Notes: generated by a model from the sequence alone, not told the origin. A stretch of DNA of 64,000 nt from Nematostella vectensis (GCF_932526225.1 NC_064034.1:4326001-4390000); one strand, 5' to 3'; positions 11,401-21,745 are shown, numbered from the stretch's first letter. Translations and numbers: made by a program.

Positions 11401-14400
11401 CTTTTCTTAATTGTGAACCGCTCAGGCGTACGTCCTTGACTTTGGGACCGAAGTGTACTTGTGGCTTGGCAGAAATTGCACCCGCGCAGCAAGACTCAAG
11501 GGCATGCCGCTGGCGCAAAAGGTCTTTGACGAAAAGTTCAAGTTTAAGGTATTGATCTGCGAATGTTATGCTTGATACACTGCATACCCCCTTAAATACC
11601 GTATCAATTATGCCTCGACATTTATACATTTATTTTAATTATTATTATTAAGCCAAGCCAATTAATCACAAATCGCTCGTTTTACCAGCGAGGTTCCCTG
11701 AAATACGGTATCTCTTATTCTGTTTATAAGTCATTGTTACGAAACTTTGTTCAACCATTCCTTATTTTTTCGTCAAAGAGCAAAATCAACCCGATTGACC
11801 CCAAATGCGCGGCTAAAGACTTAGAAGAGCGCGAAGTGAAGCGGCCCCCCTGGGCACTACTCGGACGCATGACCGCGCGGTCAGAGACGGTACTTTTCCG
11901 GGAAAAGTTTATCGACTGGCCCGATCACAACATCGACTACAGCAAGGACTTCGTGAAAAAACCCCTGAGCGGCAGCTTTACGCAGCTGGCCTCTAACAAG
12001 AAAGGAGTAAGTTTATATTTAAATAGCTGAACCTCTAACAAGAAAGGAGTAAGTTTATATTTAAATAGCTGAACCTCTAACAAGAAAGGCGTAAGTTTAT
12101 ATTTAAATAGCTGAACCTCTAACAAGAAAGGCGTAAGTTTCTATTTAAATAGCTGAACCCCTAACAAGAAAGGCGTAAGTTTATATTTAAATAGCTGAAC
12201 CTCTAACAAGAAAGGCGTAAGTTTCTATTTAAATAGCTGAGCCTCTAACAAGAAAGGCGTAAGTTTATATTTAAATAGCTGAACCTCTAACAAGAAAGGC
12301 GTAAGTTTATATTTAAATAGCTGAACCTCTAACAAGAAAGGCGTAAGTTTCTATTTAAATAGCTGAACCTCTAACAAGAAAGGCGTAAATTTCTATTTAA
12401 ATAGCTGAACCTCTAACAAGAAAGGCGTAAGTTTCTATTTAAATAGCTGAGCCTCTAACAAGAAAGGCGTAAGTTTCTATTTAAATAGCTGAGCCTCTAA
12501 CAAGAAAGGCGTAAGTTTATATTTAAATAGCTGAACCTCTAACAAGAAAGGCGTAAGTTTATATTTGAATAGCTGAACCTCTAACAAGAAAGGCGTAAGT
12601 TTCTATTTAAATAGCTTGGAGAGCGAGTTTTCCTTGTATCTCCAAGAATTTCGAGACCAATTGAGAAACCAATGTTTTGCTTGGTGTCAAAGAAGACCAC
12701 AAGACGGGTTTTGAGGGTTCCCTGTTGACCTGGGGAACACTATTATTCCCACTCTCTGGCACTTTTTTTTCCTCCATTACTTTAGTAACATTGTTTTTTT
12801 TTTTTATTTTCCTCCATTACTTTAGTAACATTATTGTATTTTTTTTATAATCATATACTCATAGATTTGTTACATTCATCACGCTCTTAATTTATTTCAT
12901 TTTATCATACATGATAATCGTAATTCAAGGTATTTTTTTACGGTAAGACCGCGTTAAAATACGCTATGCATTAACTTATGTTTTAACATGCTCTCTATCT
13001 GAAGTCTGTAACTACCGTAAGCTTGATAAGATATAAGTTAAATCTGCTTATTTCTTAACATGCTGTAACTTTTCGGATGCACCTAACCGTTGCTAAGCAT
13101 GTTTTGTTTGATAACGATTTTTGTTCAGAAGCCAGAGGATCCTCAGAGTGATTCCGCTGACCAAGCGGTACGTTCATTTTGATATTCACCATACGTGCAA
13201 ACGCGCCCGCGGTACCACTCCATACGTAGGTACTTCAAATACGCGATGAACCAAATGGTTTCAATCTGTCATTGACATACACAACACAAAAATCATTGGA
13301 TGCATTTGTATTTGTAGTTCATACTACTATCTTTTATGGAGGGCGCGTATTACCGTGCCAGCCAAGAAAATTCTTAAAAAAAGTTAAGGTCCCATCACAC
13401 GTCCGTTTTTTTTTCTCTTGCAATTTGTCTCACCAAAAAATAATTGAAAGTCGCAAGCGCATTTTCTTATGTGTGACACCCCCTTGATATCTTGTTTTTC
13501 TTTTCTCAAAGTGGCACGAAAAGTAGAACGCACAGCCGCAACAATTTTTTTCAAAGGCGCTTTACCTGTAACCTATCTTTTTATTTACCTCGTGGCACAT
13601 AAGTCCTCCACAGAATGCTTCCAGTGTGTTCGTTGGCAGCAGCAGACCTTGCCTCATCCCATGTCCTCCATCCAGCATTGCCCCTTTCTCCCCCTATTGT
13701 TCGCCAGGTGGCCTTAGGCCTTCCTCTCTTCCTCTTCCCTTTACTTTGGTGTGACTCTTTTTGTTTTGTCGTAGAATATGTCCTATCATCTTCCATCTTT
13801 CTTCTCCGCGCTCTCAAGTAGCTCTCTGTAATCTTTCTCCAGTGGCGCGTGCGACTTGCTATATTTTTTTGTGAGACAAGTTGTACGGAAAGTATTGTTT
13901 TGACACGACCTTTATTGCCGAAGAAGATCATGTCGTGTTCTGACGTACACTCATCAAGCATTTCTTTGCCACGCTTGTTGGTTATTGAAGTTCATTTTAG
14001 TCAGATGATACGTTTCGTCCATCATTAGTGGTTCTCTTCCCAAAACAATGTGGCCACGGAATAAGCGCGCATCGCACCTGCCCAAAACTCTGCAATTTTA
14101 CCGACTAATGTACTTGTGGACACATATTCAGGATCGACCAGCAAGCATTTTCGACCTGAAGTCGTATGATGTCAGATTGATGCTGGAGTCGCCTCCCGAG
14201 CCATGCCTCGTACTGGAAGGTGAGCCACGTGACAACTCACGTGATCATCACTTTAGTGCTCGCCAATCCTGTAAAAATGCGAAGCAGGTGACAGCTGTTG
14301 CTGCTTGTGCGATAATATAAAAAGTTGAACACTGTGTCTTTGGATGTACTTTCGATCATAAATTGTTTTACTATTTTTAGACTTAAATTGTGAGTGTTTA

Positions 14401-15019
14401 TTAAAATTCTTACTAATAGAACGTTGTATTTGCAAAAGTATAAAAATGGTGGCTGATCGAGATTCTTTGACAAAACCTACTACCTCTTAAACACTCTGCT
14501 GTGCTATTTAAACAGGGACTATACTCCTCGCCATTGACCTAATAACACAGGCACCGAAACAGTTTATTTTAGATATGGAGCGCCGTTTGGGTTCTTTGAA
14601 GTTGATAGTATTATTGACATTGTCTCTTCGACAGTTCACCATAAATAATGAGTCATTTAAGTCTTTGTTGATTTGCGCGACGGTCCCTATGACGGTTGAG
14701 TAACCCTAAACTGTCCCTCTTTTGGTGAAGTAGATTGGTGACTGTCTCGTTTTAGGATTTGACGTTGGGCGTGGCACAGGTAGCGTGAACGAGGAGGGTT
14801 GGAGGTTCCAGGTCGATACAATCGACGTCAAGACTTGGCATGTTAAGGAGTACTCGTACACGCCGCTGCCTGACGAGGACCGCGGGCACTTCCACTCCGC
14901 TGAAGGTTAATGCATTTTCCTTTAACCATTAGCAGAAAATCTTTCAAAGTCTGCTGTCTGCTGTCATGCGTTGAAAACGTGTTCAGTTTAAACTAAACAT
15001 TACTCTAAAAACCATCATG

Positions 15020-15053
<34 letters not shown>

Positions 15054-17485
15054 TGTTGTTGTCATTGTCATTGTCATCGTCATCGTCTTCGTCATCGTTA
15101 TTGTTGTATTTGTTATTTAAGTTTTATCTTCGTGTTTTCCTTTGACCCCATATTTGGCGTCATGCTTTTTTCACCTCATGCTGTTTTTGTTGTTGGTGTT
15201 GCCAATACTGATATGCCAAGTCTGTGTGTGTCGCAGGGTACGTCGTCCGGTGGAAATACTGCGTGAAGCGAGTCGGTGTCCGTAATCTAAAAGGCAAGGC
15301 CTCTAGGCAGGAGGATGTTGGGCGCGATAAGGTTGCATACTTCTTTTGGCAGGGTCACGACTCTACCGTGAACGAGAAAGGCGCTGCCGCTCTTATGACG
15401 GTCGAGATCGACTCTGAAAAAGGACCTCAGGTACGACTGTTAAGTGATTGTGTTATCTCAGAGAGAAAAATCATAGTCCGCCCCCTATGAAGGGAATATA
15501 CCGTTTTCACGATGTTGCGCACATGTCCAAAATGCCACAGATTGGCGGGCCACAGCTGACTCAAATGCGGACTCAGGGGAATGTGAATCCAAAACTCAAC
15601 AGTAGCACTTTGGCACCATTTGCTATAGCTTTGTCTGTAAACAATGCTTCGTACACTATTTTAGGTCAGCTAGGGCCCGCCAGTCTGTTGTATGTTGGAT
15701 GGATGCGCGCGCAACATCGTGAAAATGGTCTATTAGGAATTCCAAGGGTTGTGTGTCTTGTAGTGCTGATCTTCAGGGGTCTTGGACCATCCGCGATGTC
15801 CTTGATTCTAATCACCGAAAACCCTAACTCTAACCCTAACCCTACCCAATACGTTTTCTTCAGATAACATTTAAACACACAGTTACAGTGAGGTTTGACA
15901 TAGACACATTTTTTATTTATCGAGAGTGTTCTTGTTTCTTTTATTGTGATGGTCACGCTTTAGGTGCTTGTATCACAAGGAAAAGAGCCGCCATGTTTTC
16001 CTCGTCTGTTCAACGGCAGGATGGTAGTCCACCTGGGCAAGTAAGTGAAGCTTATTTCAGTCTCAAGTAAGTAACGCCTTATCGATGTAAAGGTTGTGGA
16101 ATTTATTATTCGGATATTTCTCATCTTCTTTTTCTTACCAGGCGGGATCCCCCTGAAGACGAAGGTAAGATACCCTAGCACGTGAACTCCATCTCTTTTC
16201 AAACGTCTTAGGGACGTTTTTTTAGAAACTCGAGGGGACTCGATTACAAGGTTCGAAACGAGAAAAAAGCGTGCAGAAAGAAAGTCTATAAAAATAACGG
16301 GCAAGGCTTTAAACCAGTAACAACCTCTTGCGATATTTTATGTATAGCATGTCCCTATACTTTTTGGGGGGGAATTGTAAGCAAGCTTTTTAGGAAACCT
16401 ATTGAGGTGTCTGTTTGCTTTTGATACAAAATATGATACTGTTTGAATTTTTCACTTTCGTACTTGCTTATTGTACTTGTGTTCGTTCTACTGAATGACG
16501 GCTGTGGTTTTCAGAAGATGAAGAGGACACTTGTATCTTTATCGTACGTAACGAAGATCCTGCCGAGTCTTATCTGCTCCAGGTCAAGACAAGGTATAGA
16601 CTGAATGCACATCTACACTGTATCACACCAACCTGAGTGCTCTGACAAGGTTTACACTGCATATAAATTGGCGTATAAATCTTCGATTTCTTCACTTTAA
16701 AAAAATAGATTGTATATTAGATAGTTCCACTTTAGATTGCACTGATGCATAAAGCTACACGTATTGTTGAAGTCTCATCCACAATAGCCGCCATACAAAA
16801 ATACATTATATACATTGTTTATAGTGGAGCCTCTGTATATTTTATTCTTATTTTCAATTTTTTGTGTTTACCGTTTTTATCGAGTTAGTGCATCTGACAT
16901 AGTAAAATCCTATCATGTACGTCGTTGTATCAGGACTGATCTTTCGCAAGAATTAAATAATTATCTGTCTTTGTTTGTCAGTATTTATGCGCTGAGATCC
17001 CGTACCTCGTTCGTGATCGTGGACCTGATCGAGCTTCTTCTCTATGTTTGGCATGGAGCCAAGTCCAGCACACAAACCAGGAAGAGTGCCTTGGACGCTG
17101 GCTCAGGACTCATGACATGGTATGGAGGGTGCATAACTTGGTATTATTGTGAGTGACATGTCATCAGCGGCACAACAAACACCATCACCATCCTTGAGAC
17201 CTAAAGCGACAACATCACAGTAGCAGCAACTATTATTGTCTTACTCGTAATTCTTTTTCAGCGCTAAAACGCTCCGCCGCGCAGAAAACGTTTATGTTTT
17301 ATATTCTACAATTGACAAATGACAAAGGTGTATAGGAGTAGACGTATAACAGTTTATTGGGGACAACGTTAACAATACAGAGTACAATAATTCACCAATT
17401 GAATAAGTGAAAGAGGAAATAATTGAACAAGATAAAGCGTTATACAAAACTGGTGACGTCAAAGTGCTAGTGAATGAACTATCTA

Positions 17486-17566
<81 letters not shown>

Positions 17567-17567
17567 A

Positions 17568-17614
<47 letters not shown>

Positions 17615-20600
17615 TAGATAGTTCATTCACAAGCACTTTGACGTCACCAGTTTTGTATAACATTTGTATATCATTTTGACGATTTGTTGTTCAATGAGAA
17701 GTTTGTTCAATGTTCTAATGGCAGGTTCAATGAGAAGTTTGTTCAATGTTCTAATGGCAGGTTCAATGAGAAGTTTCCCGAGGATCCCCTTGAGCTTAAA
17801 GAGTTTGATGAGGGTGACGAGACAGAACTGTTCTGGGATGCGCTACGAGGCGATCGTTCTCACGAGTCGCTCATCAATGGTAAGTGCTTGTCAGCGGTCG
17901 GTAAACCCTTTGCGCACGCACGTTTTCTCGTACCATAGCCAAAGAGATGGCTCAAAATGATCTGTTGATAATTAAAGGAACATACTACCATAAATCTCAC
18001 GAATTTTTATTCAGGTCCTTTTGAGCTATATCTTATAGCTATAACCGAAATATACTGATGCTGATTATAATTAGGCCCACCTCTGCAACTGCACGCAACT
18101 GTTTTAAATAAATCATTGCCAAAAGGCAAGCCGGTTAAATTCCCCACCTTGACACCTGAACCTTGAAACCTTTTACGCTTGGTTTCGCCCTTTAATTGTG
18201 ATTAATTATTTGTATTCAGAAGACTTTTTATTGTCTTTGCAGACTCGCGGAAACACGAGTACACGTTGCGGGCGTTCCGATTTACAAGCTCAATGGGTCA
18301 ATTCGAAGCGCACGAAGTCTTGTGCCCAAGCCGATCATCAACGTACGTCACGCCATACCCTATACTACAGTCTCAACTATATTCGGCTCAACAACCAGGT
18401 AAGGCATGAGCACTGAACCTGATAGCCCATGTGACCGCCCATGACACTGCCAACACCCAGGCACGAGTACAGCACGTGATGACCCATGTGACCGCGCATG
18501 TCACTGCCAAACACCCAGGCACGAGTATAGCACGTGATAACCCACGTGACCGCCCAGGTCACTGCCAAACACCCAGGCACGAGTACAGAACGTGATAACC
18601 CACGTGACCGCGCACGTCACTGCCAAACACCCAGGCACGAGTACAGCATGTGATAACGCACGTGACCGCGCATGTCATTGCCAAACACCAAGGCACCTGT
18701 ACAGCACGTGATAAACCACGTGACCCTGCACGTCACTGCCAAACACCCAGGCACGAGTACAGCACGTGATAGCCCATGTGACCGCCCAGGTCACTGCCAA
18801 ACACCCAAACACGAGTACAGCACGTGATAACCCACGTGACCGCGCATATCCCTGCCAAACACCCAGGCACGAGTACAGCACGTGATAACCAACGTGACCG
18901 TGCATGTCACTGCCAAACACCCAGGCACGAGTACAGCACGTGATAGCCCATGTGACCGCCCAGGTCACTGCCAAACACCCAAACACGAGTACAGCACGTG
19001 ATAACCCACGTGACCGCGCATATCCCTGCCAAACACCCAGGCACGAGTACAGCATGTGATAGCCCACGTGACCACGCATGTCACTGCCAAACACCCAGGC
19101 ACGAGTATAGCACGTGATAACCCACGTGACCGCCCAGGTCACTGCCAAACACTCAGGCACGAGTACAGCACGTGATAACCCACGTGATTGCTCATGTCAC
19201 TGCCAAACACCCAGGCACGAGTACTGCACGTGATAACCCATGTGACCGCGCATGTCGCACCTCATACCTAAGCATTTGAAGTAGCCAACTGCTAGGGCAA
19301 GGCACGAGTACTGCACGTGAGCACCTGAATGAAATCACGTGCCTCACTTCGTACTCTATTTTTTTGTCTAGAGCCACTAGGGCACAAACACTGCATGTGA
19401 TAGCCAGGTGAGGCACGTGTATCGCACGTGATCACCCACATGACATCACGCGCCTCACTGGATGCCCTTTACTTTGATCCTAGGTGAACAGTTAAGTAAG
19501 GCACGACAGTGCACGTGATCGTCACCAGCCCCATAACGATACTTGTTTCTCAGGAGATGTAGAGTTGAATAAATATTTTAGGGTTTGCTGTACTCTCAGG
19601 AGATGTAGAGTTGAATACCTATTTTAGGGTTTGCTATACTCTCAGGAGATGTAGAATTGAATACCTATTTTAGGGTTTGCTGTACTCAAGGGGTTTGTTC
19701 CTATGAACCTTTTCATTGTACGCTGGCTATTGCATGTCGTTCTGTCGTTTTCAGCCTTGTTTCTGATCGACGCACATCACGAGCTGTACATGTGGCAAGG
19801 CTGGTGGCCCCACGAGCCAGGAAATGACGGACAGGTGTCAACCACAGGCTCTGCCCAGACGCGTTTAAACAACGACAGACGCCTCGCCATGGAAACTATA
19901 AAATCATACGCACAAGGTAGCGCAAGTACAACTAGGTATTTGCCTATTCGCTCCCCTTCACTTGATCCGCCTTCGCTTCCATAATCCCCTCAGTCCTTTT
20001 CCTAACACGATAAGTAGGCAAATTATCAACCCTCTGATCGAAGGGGATTATTCTTCTAACTGTATCTTTTTTCTATAAATGCAAATATTTTATGAGTTTG
20101 TTTCTTATAGATACATATTCTTAGGCCCCCAAGGGTGTCAATGTTTTCAATCACTATGGTTTCTTACTTTAATTTTAAATAGCCAAAGAAGCGCTGGGTT
20201 TTCCAAGGACTCTACTCAAGTAGATTGCCTGACTAAAACAAATTAGAGGTCTAGCCAAACTGTTTCTAACACTTCCTCGTTCTTTCCCAGCACTTAAACG
20301 CGACCTCTCAAAAGCTTACATAGTGTTCGCAGGCCTGGAACCAAAGGCCTTCAAGGCTTTATTCCCGTTTTGGGAAAACCGCAAAGACGTGTCAGAGATT
20401 AATATTGAGGTGAGTCTAAGATGCTCCGACATCAGCATGTTCCTAAAAAAGGTTGTGCTGAATAACATGGAGAGTGTGATGACAATAATCGACATGTACC
20501 GAGAACCGACATGTAGCGACGACCGACATGTAGCGACAATCGACGTGTACCGATAACCGTTATGTACCGACAACCGACGTATATCGAGAACCGTTATGTA

Positions 20601-21745
20601 GCGACAACCGACGTATACCGAGAACCGTTATGTACCGACAACCGACGTGTACCGATAACCGTTATGTACCGACAACCGACGTGTACCGATAACCGTTATG
20701 TACCGACAACCGACGTGTACCGATAACCGTTATGTAGCGACAGCCAACGTATACCGAGAACCGTTATGTAGCGACAAAACCCGACAACCGGCATGTACCG
20801 AATTGTAGCACGTTTTAGCGACCTGGGTGCTTTTAGTCGCGTGCGGGACGCTTATTCGAAGCTTATTCGAACTTCTTTATCTTGCAATTTATCTTGCAAA
20901 CACATTAGTGTTCTACTTGTCGTCACGTCAGTTTCTAGTAACAGGTCCTCGATTACTGTATTTTCACAACGATAAGGAAATCGAAAAAGACACATGCATG
21001 CCATGTGCTCACATATTTTTTATTTGCAAAGGCTGGAAGGAAAAAGATTGAAGTCTTAAAGCTTGAGGAAGAGCTTGCTCGTCTTTCACGTGACAATTAC
21101 ACGCTGAAGGAACTACAGCAGAAGCCTCTGCCGGAAGGAGTTGACCCGACTCGCCTAGAGATGTACCTCGACAACGCCGAGTTCCAGGTGAGTCACGAGG
21201 ATATTCGGGTACTGTTCGGGCTAGATTCGTACTTACCTCGTGTAAGGCTCGTGTCTGGTGTTCTCGTTTTTGACATGGTACTGTATCTGTGGCCTCATAC
21301 GGACCGTGTCACACACAGAATAGTACAGAAATGTATGTTAAGCTGTAGGTTGTAAAATGCCTTGGAAAGCTAGGAGATTGTATTTAAAACAGCAAATCCC
21401 ACCACATTTTATTATTAACTCCGTTTGAGCAAAAGATGTATTACAAAGGGTTTATTATCGAAACGCCGACGAAACAACTATATTGTTAAGGAGGCGTACA
21501 AGATAAACTTCATCCTTGTTCTTTTCCTTTACTGTTGGAATTGGGAAAAAAAAGAAAGGATATGGATATGGTATTACCTGTCGTGTTTTTTCGATAAACT
21601 AAGAATGCTCAGTCTTTTTGTTTCACCTTTAACCACTATGTCTGCAATTTCTTTGCAGAAAGCGTTTAGCATGTCAAAGAAGGATTTCGACCATCTGGCC
21701 GCCTGGAAAAAGCTTAACTTGAAAAAGAAAGTGAACCTGTATTAA
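329..21745 (+). CDS. SVIL: Supervillin-like protein (gelsolin/villin family), 23-exon model
   Basis: Exons in my model: 329-2439, 5704-5818, 8201-8303, 8506-8673, 9072-9208, 10308-10455, 10853-11010, 11426-11548, 11779-12006, 13129-13167, 14132-14219, 14756-14905, 15237-15430, 15964-16040, 16142-16164, 16515-16593, 16982-17119, 17761-17879, 18243-18398, 19755-19916, 20291-20409, 21032-21187 and 21659-21745. All introns are GT..AG and all phases agree, giving 1,625 residues. Supervillins are membrane-associated actin and myosin II scaffolds with a long disordered N-terminus, gelsolin-like repeats and a villin headpiece. Diagnostic stretches include TRLVEPSVKSLNSGDAF, LDFGTEVYLWLG, VAYFFWQGHDSTVNEKG, LIDAHHELYMWQGWWP and LPEGVDPTRLEMYL, which match the family order. 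The first ATG (329, AACATGG context) is taken as start, but the frame is open back to 191, so an upstream coding exon is possible. The protein is shorter than the roughly 1,800-2,200 residues of vertebrate forms, mainly in the N-terminus. Confidence 0.9.
2463..2468 (+). promoter_or_regulatory. Candidate intronic poly(A) signal AATAAA after the supervillin exon 1 stop
   Basis: AATAAA lies 20 bases past TAA 2441-2443 and is followed by a GT/T-rich stretch (about 2480-2505), as expected for a cleavage signal. It could end a short transcript when the donor at 2440 is not used. Confidence 0.5.
2470..5703. other. Supervillin intron 1, non-coding
   Basis: Mostly unique AT-rich sequence with no exon-like ORF. 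It contains a poly(C) run near 5131-5147, a small inverted repeat GCGTAGTCAA..TTGACTACGC (4536-4583), and a patch near 4380-4445 that resembles a patch near 38800-38870. Short ORFs here show no recognisable protein. Confidence 0.5.
5704..5818 (+). CDS. SVIL: Supervillin bridging exon 2
   Basis: The acceptor is GTTTTTGCAG (ending 5703) and the donor is GAT|GTAAGT (GT at 5819). The length is 115 bases. It enters in phase 2, the phase left by the donor at 2440, and leaves in phase 0, the phase required at 8201. The translation is basic (NLKSFADHRRKL, then ARQNREDLRTETD) with no stop. This exon joins the large N-terminal ORF to the gelsolin part; without it the phases of 2439 and 8201 do not match. 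No homology was recognised in so short a piece, so support rests on signals and phase. It lies just left of the inverted-array transposon at 5955-7707. Confidence 0.72.
5955..7707. mobile_element. Non-autonomous DNA transposon whose inverted ends are minisatellite arrays
   Basis: The left end reads GAGCCCACAAATGTAATAAA and the right end is its reverse complement; TA flanks both sides (5953-5954 and 7708-7709). Inside, 5958-6400 is a tandem array of units such as CCCATAAATGTAATAA and AACAAGTTACCCACAAATG. The stretch 7385-7705 is the same array in inverse orientation. About 1 kb of unique DNA lies between, with no transposase. Terminal inverted symmetry plus a TA duplication suggests a Tc1/mariner-type MITE, but classification is inference. 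It sits in supervillin intron 2. Confidence 0.75.
7740..8200. other. Supervillin intron 2, right part
   Basis: No gene is seen. There are two poly(T) stretches near 7998-8030. The intron ends with a good acceptor (CTCTGTACAG) at 8200. Confidence 0.5.
8201..12006 (+). CDS. SVIL: Supervillin exons 3-9: linker and first two gelsolin-like repeats
   Basis: Exons 3 and 4 encode a charged linker ending GFLPVMLMQIK, which precedes the first gelsolin-like repeat. Exon 5 carries TRLVEPSVKSLNSGDAF then VYVWIGRSANIMKKA, the hallmark D/N-S-G-D-x-F and V-W-x-G strands of the fold (about residues 833-880). Exon 6 ends FWKHLGGRGAIA, the linker helix of these proteins. Exons 8 and 9 encode AYVLDFGTEVYLWLGR and, after a helix, RPPWALLGRMTARSETVLF, as in supervillin repeat 2 and its following linker (about 981-1097). 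The donor of exon 9 (GT at 12007) is the first unit of a 42 bp minisatellite that copies the exon end and donor fifteen times. Calcium-coordinating residues of gelsolin were not assigned. Confidence 0.9.
8776..9010. repeat. 35 bp minisatellite in supervillin intron 4
   Basis: About six to seven degenerate copies of a unit containing TTCTGGACCAGTAATG and TTACCTGTTTAGCCAGC. It lies between exon 4 (ends 8673) and exon 5 (starts 9072). Confidence 0.85.
9417..9512. repeat. 24 bp tandem repeat, four copies
   Basis: The unit is CCATACATAGAGAATTCTAC plus ATGG; one copy has ATAATT instead of AGAATT. It lies in supervillin intron 5. Confidence 0.9.
9524..9631. mobile_element. Palindromic MITE-like element
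   Basis: The ends are inverted: GTACGGTTTTTATT at the left and AATAAAAACTGTAC at the right. An inner pair (GAGTTGTGCAGTATCAAAA and TTTTGATACACAACAACG) continues the symmetry. The centre contains GAGTGAGCGCAGCGAACG. There is no coding capacity; it is a foldback MITE in supervillin intron 5. Confidence 0.7.
11991..12618 (+). repeat. 42 bp minisatellite carrying the exon 9 end and its splice donor, 15 copies
   Basis: Each unit starts CTCTAACAAGAAAGG, continues C/A GTAAGTTT, then A/CTATTTAAATAG. The first unit is the true end of exon 9 plus its donor (GT at 12007). The first two copies have AAGGAGTAAG and later ones AAGGCGTAAG; one copy near 12389 has GTAAAT. The period of 42 is a multiple of three, but each unit has an in-frame TGA after the donor, so use of any later donor would truncate the protein. 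Confidence 0.95.
12620..13128. other. Rest of supervillin intron 9
   Basis: AT-rich sequence with a short duplicated block, TTTCCTCCATTACTTTAGT, at about 12768-12832. No exon is seen until the acceptor at 13128. Confidence 0.5.
13129..17119 (+). CDS. SVIL: Supervillin exons 10-17: middle gelsolin-like repeats
   Basis: Exon 10 is only 39 bases (13 codons, acidic). Exon 11 begins the segment with FDLKSYDVRLML, and exons 12-13 give WRFQVDTIDVKTWHV and then VAYFFWQGHDSTVNEKG with ALMTVEID (about residues 1111-1253), matching supervillin's third repeat region. Exons 14-16 include a 23-base micro-exon (16142-16164) inside an acidic loop. Exon 17 encodes SRTSFVIVDLIELLLYVWHG (about 1314-1360). All junctions keep phase. 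The introns contain a LINE-end remnant (antisense, near 13.6-13.9 kb), an ATC microsatellite, and a 47 bp inverted repeat that flanks a TATC/TA microsatellite shortly before the next exon. Confidence 0.88.
13581..13960 (-). pseudogene. LINE retrotransposon C-terminal remnant (antisense in supervillin intron 10)
   Basis: The minus-strand translation includes KRKRGRPKATW and then GWRTWDEARSAAAN. These match the pattern at the extreme C-terminus of many CR1/RTE-type non-LTR retrotransposon ORFs (K-R-x-R-G-R-P-x-x-T-W followed by W-x-x-A/E-A-x-x-A-A). The upstream part has no recognisable reverse transcriptase, so only the 3' end was retained, as is common after 5' truncation. It is not expected to be functional. 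Confidence 0.6.
15016..15100. repeat. ATC-rich microsatellite
   Basis: A run of CAT triplets degenerates into GTCATTGTCATCGTC-type triplets. It lies in supervillin intron 12. Confidence 0.9.
17439..17661. mobile_element. Foldback element: 47 bp inverted arms around a TATC/TA microsatellite
   Basis: The left arm, 17439-17485, starts GTTATACAAAACTGGTGACG. The right arm, 17615-17661, is its reverse complement with one mismatch (AGTG vs TGTG region). The loop is (TATC)n followed by (TA)n. The structure suggests a MITE whose centre became, or was replaced by, a microsatellite. It ends about 100 bp before supervillin exon 18. Confidence 0.8.
17689..17760 (+). repeat. 36 bp tandem duplication of the exon 18 acceptor
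   Basis: Two copies of a 36 bp unit (starting GTTCAATGAGAAGTTT, ending TTCTAATGGCAG) precede exon 18, which itself starts GTTCAATGAGAAGTTT. Two identical acceptors (ending 17724 and 17760) therefore lie 36 bases apart, and the extra unit is open in frame (FNEKFVQCSNGR). Confidence 0.9.
17761..21745 (+). CDS. SVIL: Supervillin exons 18-23: last gelsolin-like repeats and villin headpiece
   Basis: Exon 18 encodes FDEGDETELFWDALRG, a conserved linker. Exon 20 encodes LFLIDAHHELYMWQGWWP, the most characteristic supervillin stretch. Exon 21 has AYIVFAGLEPKAFKALFP. Exons 22-23 (about residues 1546-1625) encode the headpiece: KPLPEGVDPTRLEMYL, then KDFDHLAAWKKLNLKKKVNLY at the C-terminus. The buried Trp and the basic Lys cluster are kept, but the terminal residue is Tyr where villin headpieces usually end in Phe. 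Vertebrate supervillin headpiece has been reported not to bind F-actin strongly, so binding here cannot be assumed. The acceptor of exon 18 is duplicated 36 bp upstream in frame, and the donor of exon 19 opens a 59 bp repeat array. Confidence 0.9.
18399..19530. repeat. 59 bp minisatellite with about 25 CACGTG palindromes
   Basis: About 14 copies of a unit containing CAGGCACGAGTACAGCACG, then TGATAACCCACGTGACCG and CATGTCACTGCCAAACACC, with degenerate copies to about 19530. It begins on the donor of supervillin exon 19 (GT at 18399), whose flanks resemble the unit. CACGTG (a canonical E-box for bHLH-zip factors) recurs about 25 times. Confidence 0.9.
19551..19687. repeat. Three-copy tandem repeat in supervillin intron 19
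   Basis: The units begin CTCAGGAGATGTAGAGTTG and end TTTTAGGGTTTGCTGTA, about 45 bp each. Confidence 0.85.
20488..20805. repeat. 34 bp minisatellite in supervillin intron 21
   Basis: About eight to nine variants of CCGTTATGTACCGACAACCG followed by ACGTGTACCGATAA. It starts about 80 bp past the donor of exon 21. Confidence 0.85.

Noticed and set aside
11991-12618. CRISPR-like direct repeats
   Set aside because: The units are contiguous with no unique spacers, in a eukaryotic intron; this is a minisatellite.
15820-15846. CCCTAA telomere-like stretch
   Set aside because: Only about four degenerate units (CCCTAACTCTAACCCTAACC); too short to claim an interstitial telomere.
18377-19160. Minus-strand ORFs of 67 and 161 codons with repeated WVFGSDM motifs
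   Set aside because: They are translations of the 59 bp E-box minisatellite.
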